From positions 4,072,501-4,136,500 of the forward strand of contig JAPTOF010000003.1 of assembly GCA_028554755.1 (NCBI GenBank): a stretch of 64,000 bases of DNA, read 5' to 3'. Positions 59,493-64,000 of this stretch are shown here, in pieces. The notes beneath the pieces were generated by a model. That model was not told the origin of the DNA. It saw only the letters and a list, made by a program, of their open reading frames with translations, and did no database searches. The stretch is from Cordia subcordata (taxonomy: Eukaryota > Streptophyta > Magnoliopsida > Boraginales > Cordiaceae). A program made the translations under genes and the position numbers. The stretch's first letter is position 1, and each line of letters begins with the position of its first letter.

Positions 59493-60451
59493 TAAGTAAT
59501 TTGGTATGATAACTATTAAAGAATTTGGAGTATTAGAACTAAGAAACAAATAATGAAAGATAATGATGGATACACAATTTAACATGATTTGGAATTTTAC
59601 CTACATTTACAGGCAGACAAAAAATTTCACTATGAAAGCAAATAAATTAAAGAGAGAGGGCAAGGCTTTCCTTCCTCAAGGTTTCTTACTCTCTATATAG
59701 CTATCTCTGTCTCACCCCTAATATAATAGGTAAAGATATTATTTATAGAATACAAAAGAAACAAATTCCTAAAAGAACAAATTTTCTAAATTGACTACAA
59801 CTAAAACTCCTAACATCCATATCCCTATGGATCCATTAAGAATACGAACCACAACTGTATAATATAATAATTCAACACGTTTTCATCTAACTATTTCTTT
59901 CTACTTTAATTTTCTAATTCAGTTTTTAGTGGTGGGGCAACACTCAATGTATGTAAAAATATTGCGTCAACTTGTTTTGTTGCCGGCACTTCTTCTCAAG
60001 TAATCGCCTTGCTTGCTGAAAGTCTCTATGCTCTCTTCTCTCTCTCTCTCTCTCTCTTACATTCACACATCTGTAGGCTAAACACTTCGCTGAAGAATGC
60101 TTTTCGTATATGGACTTGGGGAGAGCTCTTGATGACCAGTGCTGCTAGCTAATAAGTTGTGATAAATCATTATCCACATTTTGCAGGAAATTAAATAACT
60201 CCATTTGGTTGTTGCCAGAAAGTTTTGATCTTTCATCCAGGTATGTTCATGCCTGACTAGTGTATAATATCTGTTTTTGGATGTGTTAGTGATCACTAAA
60301 GAAAGAAACGGTGAAATATGTTTCATTGAATAGCCCAATGCAGCTAACCATATACCTTTCAACATCAGAAGCTTTATATATCTTTCTGTTAAGTCTCCCT
60401 TTAAATCCAAAAGGAAAAATAGAGAAAAGAAAGAGGTCTCCTTGTTTTATT
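59493..60451. other. Upstream region of the second esterase gene
   Basis: A CT dinucleotide run at about 60036-60058 is followed by text (about 60095-60175) that resembles the first gene's leader around 54835-54900, for example GGGGAGAGCTC versus GAAGAGAGCTT. This indicates that the gene duplication included the promoter and leader exon. The matching splice donor is not obvious in this copy. Confidence 0.45.
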
Positions 60452-60894
60452 TGTTGGAATATGCATATCTCCGGTATGAAAACATTTCAAGTTTTGAATT
60501 TACTATATAAAATTCCGAGTCACTTCTCCATTGACCTTTAGATAGAACTTCGGTGATTCTTGAAATGGTATCAGAGATGAGTTTTGGCCAAGTTCTCCCA
60601 TCGTGCAAGTGTCCACCTCATGCAAGTCTGACCTATCTCTGTTTGTTTAGCTGATGTCAGTTTTTGTTCCTGATTCTCAGTTCTTCTCGTGATGTTTCTG
60701 CCTATTTAACTCGTTTTGTCTCGATCTCATTCTTGTTTCTGTTTTTGTTGTGAGTCAACACGTGAGAGGTGTTGAAATATAGTTATCTTCCATGTGAAAA
60801 CAATATCAAGTTTTTAACTAATCATATAAGATGATGGGCCACTCCTTCAATTGGCCAATTAGTCTTTAAAATGCAACCTTGGTTATTCTTAACA
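60452..60894 (+). mobile_element. Complete TRIM retroelement, 443 bp
   Basis: Two short LTRs, 60452-60565 and 60770-60894, start TGTTGGAATAT and TGTTGAAATAT. They share AAAACA, TCAAGTTTT and CTTCTCCATTG/CTCCTTCAATTG blocks and end TTCTTGAAA and TTCTTAACA. The primer-binding site TGGTATCAGAGATG follows the first LTR directly, and a purine-rich GTGAGAGG precedes the second. The flanks TTATT and CTATT form a 5-bp target duplication with one mismatch. The interior is only about 200 bp and non-coding, as defines TRIMs. Confidence 0.78.
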
Positions 60895-61606
60895 CTATTG
60901 TTGTCTATGTGTGCTCATAAGTCAGCTTAATTAGATGTTTCATTATTTGCTTTAATGTGGTTTAATTTGGACGCTTCTTTCTACGGTTGTTTCTTGGATA
61001 AGATGTTTGATTGATCATATGCTTAAGGCAATTTTCTTCTCTAGCTTTTTCTTGTTTTCATGCTTCCGCATATAGATTCATCTCACATTGTCTGAAATGA
61101 AGAGGTTGACTTTACTTTTGTGGAAAATTGTCAAGGTTGGAGTTTATGGCGGCCTCATTTCGTCAAGAAAAATGTCAAAGATAAGGGCTTAATTGGACCA
61201 AATGGCTCATATATTCCAAAACATTTTATCATCAGAAATGTAGATCACGCTGATCCAGAGCTAAGCAGTAATCAAAATACGCTAGAGGATTTGTCTTCTG
61301 CAGCTTATAACTCATTCCTCCTTTTTGCTGTCTAAGACGGCAGAAATGAGCGCAATATGCATTCAGATTATAGTGTGCTAAGTTCTTAAATATTTTGAAC
61401 CAATTGATTAGATGCAATAGTTTAGCATGCTAGTAGTTAAATTTAGAAATGTTAAACATTTAAATTATTATCTCGTTGCTTGAACGAATACGTTGTTCTT
61501 GAAATGCAAGTTGCGTTCAGTCTATGATACGATCTCAGAATTCTATTGTAGTGCATAACTGTATACATTTTAAGTATATCTTACCTGTCGTTTGACTTTA
61601 TTGCAG
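60895..61606. other. Probable leader intron of the second esterase gene
   Basis: A splice acceptor TATTGCAG ends at 61606, at the same place relative to the ATG as in the first esterase (55493), and the leader text after it is similar in both genes. The upstream donor was not identified; if the intron starts near 60100, the TRIM lies inside it. A plus-strand open frame of 71 codons (61120-61335) is not recognised and is not called. Confidence 0.45.
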
Positions 61607-61657
61607 GTTTACACAATAGCATATCAGGATCATATCAGAAATCGAAAAATTTCATCA

Positions 61658-63113
61658 ATGACTTCTGAGAGAGAGATTTTTGGCATCTCAGGACCATTTA
61701 ACTTGACTAGTATTGATTGGTAAGACCATTTCCTCAATACTAATCTTTTACACAGCTTTCTGATGGTGCAAAACCTTCTAGACTATGAGCAAAAGGCTAA
61801 CCTTGATTAAGAGAAAAAGAAGAATAGTCTTTCTATTCCATTACACGGAAAAAATTCTTCATCCTCTTAGTTGTTTCTCTAACCCCTGTTGTGCAGCCGC
61901 ACATTCTACTCCTCTACTCCACATAAGGAGGTTAACTGACAAAAGTGTAACTGGCTTTTCTTTGCAAATGCTCGGTGGTGGGAAGGCCAAAACTGTTATG
62001 ACGTTACCACTGATGATCTTCACCACAGGCATAATTGCATATCTGCAATAAAATTTGCCATTTTCATGTTCACTTCTATGTCCCCATAGAATTATGATTA
62101 CTTCTGATATCCTGATAAATCATCAAGATAAGACTTTGATCTTGCATCCTAACAGGAGTAATCCATTCCATCGGAGGTCCATTGCAGCCAGTTTAGTTAA
62201 GGCTGCATACATTCTTGAACGCGATCGCCAGCAAAACCGACAAGGCCCTCAAGCTCTTGCTCCTCCCTGGTGGGATTTTTTCGGTTTTCAGCTAAACCAG
62301 GTCCTTATAGATGATGATGATCTATCATATTTTGGAGCCATATACGAGTACAAATACTGGAGCTCTTACTATAATTATCCAGGTCATCCACCAAGGTATG
62401 TAATTGCCTTCCGTGGCACAATTACAAAACCAGATAGCAGGTCACAGGATCTTAAGTTGGATCTCCAGTTTATCCGCAACTGTCTGCATAGGTGTTCACG
62501 TTTTCAACACGGCTTGCAAACTGCTCAAAACATTGTTGTCAAAGCCGGAGTTGGAAATGTCTGGTTGGCTGGACATTCTCTAGGATCAGCAATTGCACTG
62601 CTTGTTGGAAGGAATATGGTCAAGATGGGATTTCACGTTGAAACATATCTTTTTAATCCACCATTTGCTTCTCCCCCAATCGAACGAATCAAAAATGAGA
62701 AACTAAAGCATGGTATCCGCATCGCGAACAGTGTCATCACTGCTGGACTTGCTGCCGCAGTAGGTCACAGGCCAAAGCCGAAACACGAAGATCCATTCAT
62801 TATGTTGTCAGCGTGGGTTCCATACTTGTTTGTCAATCCATCTGATCCTATTTGCTCCGAATATATTGCCTATTTTGACCACAGGGATAAGATGGTGGCC
62901 ATTGGTGCTGGCAAAATCGGAAGGCTCGCAACAAAGAATTCAATACTAAGTCTCCTAACTGCAGGAAAGGATTCTGAACCGGTACATCTAATTCCTTCTG
63001 CATATCTAACTATAAACTTGAGTCCTCCTCAAGATTTCAAGCAAGCTCATGGTCTTGAGCAATGGTGGAGACCAGAGATTTATTGCAACTACAAATTGCA
63101 TCAATTCAAATAA
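61658..63113 (+). CDS. At4g10955-type GDSL/class 3 lipase-like esterase, copy 2
   Basis: Two exons, 61658-61719 and 62156-63113, with the same intron position as the upstream paralogue (inside the Trp21 codon), encode 339 aa. Exon 1 has the same 62 bases of coding length. AFRGT lies at about residues 105-109 and the nucleophile elbow GHSLG has Ser162. The C-terminal AYLTINLSP and EQWWRPEIY blocks match copy 1. By eye the proteins are about 75% identical, differing most after residue 85 and near 250-290, where copy 2 is shorter. The intron is only 436 bp against 854 bp in copy 1. The function is an inferred intracellular ester hydrolase of unknown substrate. The start agrees with copy 1. Confidence 0.93.
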
Positions 63114-64000
63114 GTTTTATCGGTTTAATTTGCCCCATGGATCAAGAACGTGTATATCATTTGACAAATTCAAGCCACCATTTTTGATAATCCTCAAAGA
63201 AACGGAAAAAGAATAAGAGAAAAAGCCAAAAGGTGGGTTTCTATTTGACATTTAATTCATCGTTTCCATGTTAAGAGAAAAAAGTTGTGCGTGTTTTTAC
63301 TAGTGATATTCACTTTTAATCTGAAGGATTTTTTTTCCTTGTATTACTTCTTCGAGAAAGATACTCGGGTACCATTATTAATTCGCTTCAGTTAATCCAA
63401 TTAGGAGAATGTCATTTTTTCCCATGAGATTTATGTCAAATTCAACGCCCCTGAGGCTGTGAAATTCGCGTGTTACTCATTGCGCCGTTAAATTTTATCT
63501 AACAAAGTCCAATGATTATCTTTTTATTTGTTTATTGAGTTATTTAATCATATTTTTAGTTTTATTTTATGTTTTTAAGATGTAAGTTTGATGCCAGAAA
63601 TTCATATATCAAGTTAGAGAAAATAAAGTTGGCTATATATAAAGATTGATTTTAAAGTTAATATTTCTTTTTAATCTCGCATAGAACGTAAGTTTTATAG
63701 ATCAATTAGCTACTTTTGTCTTTTTTCATATTTTAAGTTAAAATTTTTGTTATTTTTTATTTGATTGTAGACGTTTTTGGTTGTCCGATTTCTTTAAAGA
63801 CTTTGTTTGTTACAGTTTCATGTCATGGGAAAATATGGGTATAATGAAAATTTTATAAAAGAGCTTGAAATTTAACTTAACCCTGAAAGGAAAAATGGAT
63901 TTGATAGTGATTCCTATTTGGTCGGAAACAGTAGAAGAAAATCTTTCTCAATAATTGCGTTTCCCAATATTCAAAGTTTTATTCTTCTTAAAAAATAAAA
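63114..64000. other. 3' flank of the second esterase gene
   Basis: This should contain the 3' UTR just after 63113. Beyond it the DNA is AT-rich with no recognisable gene or bounded repeat to the end of the window. Confidence 0.5.

Noticed and set aside
61120..61335. 71-codon open frame upstream of the second esterase
   Set aside because: It has no recognisable domain and no splice or promoter context, and it lies in the likely leader intron.

Overview
The window is nuclear DNA from a flowering plant, almost certainly a eudicot. It is AT-rich and gene-sparse, its genes have GT-AG introns, and between them lie decayed transposons of most plant classes. Four host genes can be modelled exon by exon with every reading frame closing: a CCT-motif regulator (minus, 5301-9385, 276 aa), a WSD1-type wax ester synthase/diacylglycerol acyltransferase (minus, 29491-37666, 491 aa, seven exons), and two tandem alpha/beta-hydrolase esterases of the At4g10955 type (plus, 55554-57439 and 61658-63113, 343 and 339 aa). 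The species cannot be told from the sequence.

Layout. 1-4.1 kb: a long-inverted-repeat foldback element and two Helitron-like elements. 5.3-9.5 kb: the CCT gene with its TATA box. 9.6-29.4 kb: no credible host gene; this stretch holds foldback elements (one with a 9-bp target duplication and a matching empty site nearby), a segmental duplication, CACTA-type and TRIM-type elements, a 126-bp tandem duplication and a minisatellite. 29.5-37.7 kb: the acyltransferase gene, whose introns hold a CACTA-type element, a foldback element, a SINE and simple repeats. 37.8-43.2 kb: an inverted array, a tandemly duplicated AT-rich unit split by a 1.53-kb non-coding LTR element, and another foldback element.

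43.7-51.5 kb is the most striking feature: a 7,835-bp Mutator-like element (MULE) with about 97-bp terminal inverted repeats and an exact 10-bp flanking repeat. It carries two convergent genes, a plant mobile domain (PMD) gene on the plus strand and a MULE transposase on the minus strand. Both are broken by small lesions. Just inside each end lies an array of about ten imperfect copies of a 19-bp palindrome (TCGAACTTCNGAAGTTCGA). 51.5-64 kb: a SINE, the two esterases, a 964-bp MULE-type foldback element with a 9-bp target duplication, and a complete 443-bp TRIM between the esterases.

The CCT protein is probably a nuclear regulator; the acyltransferase and the esterases probably act on lipids or esters. 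Their closeness need not mean shared function. All gene and family names come from reading the translated sequence; no database search was possible.
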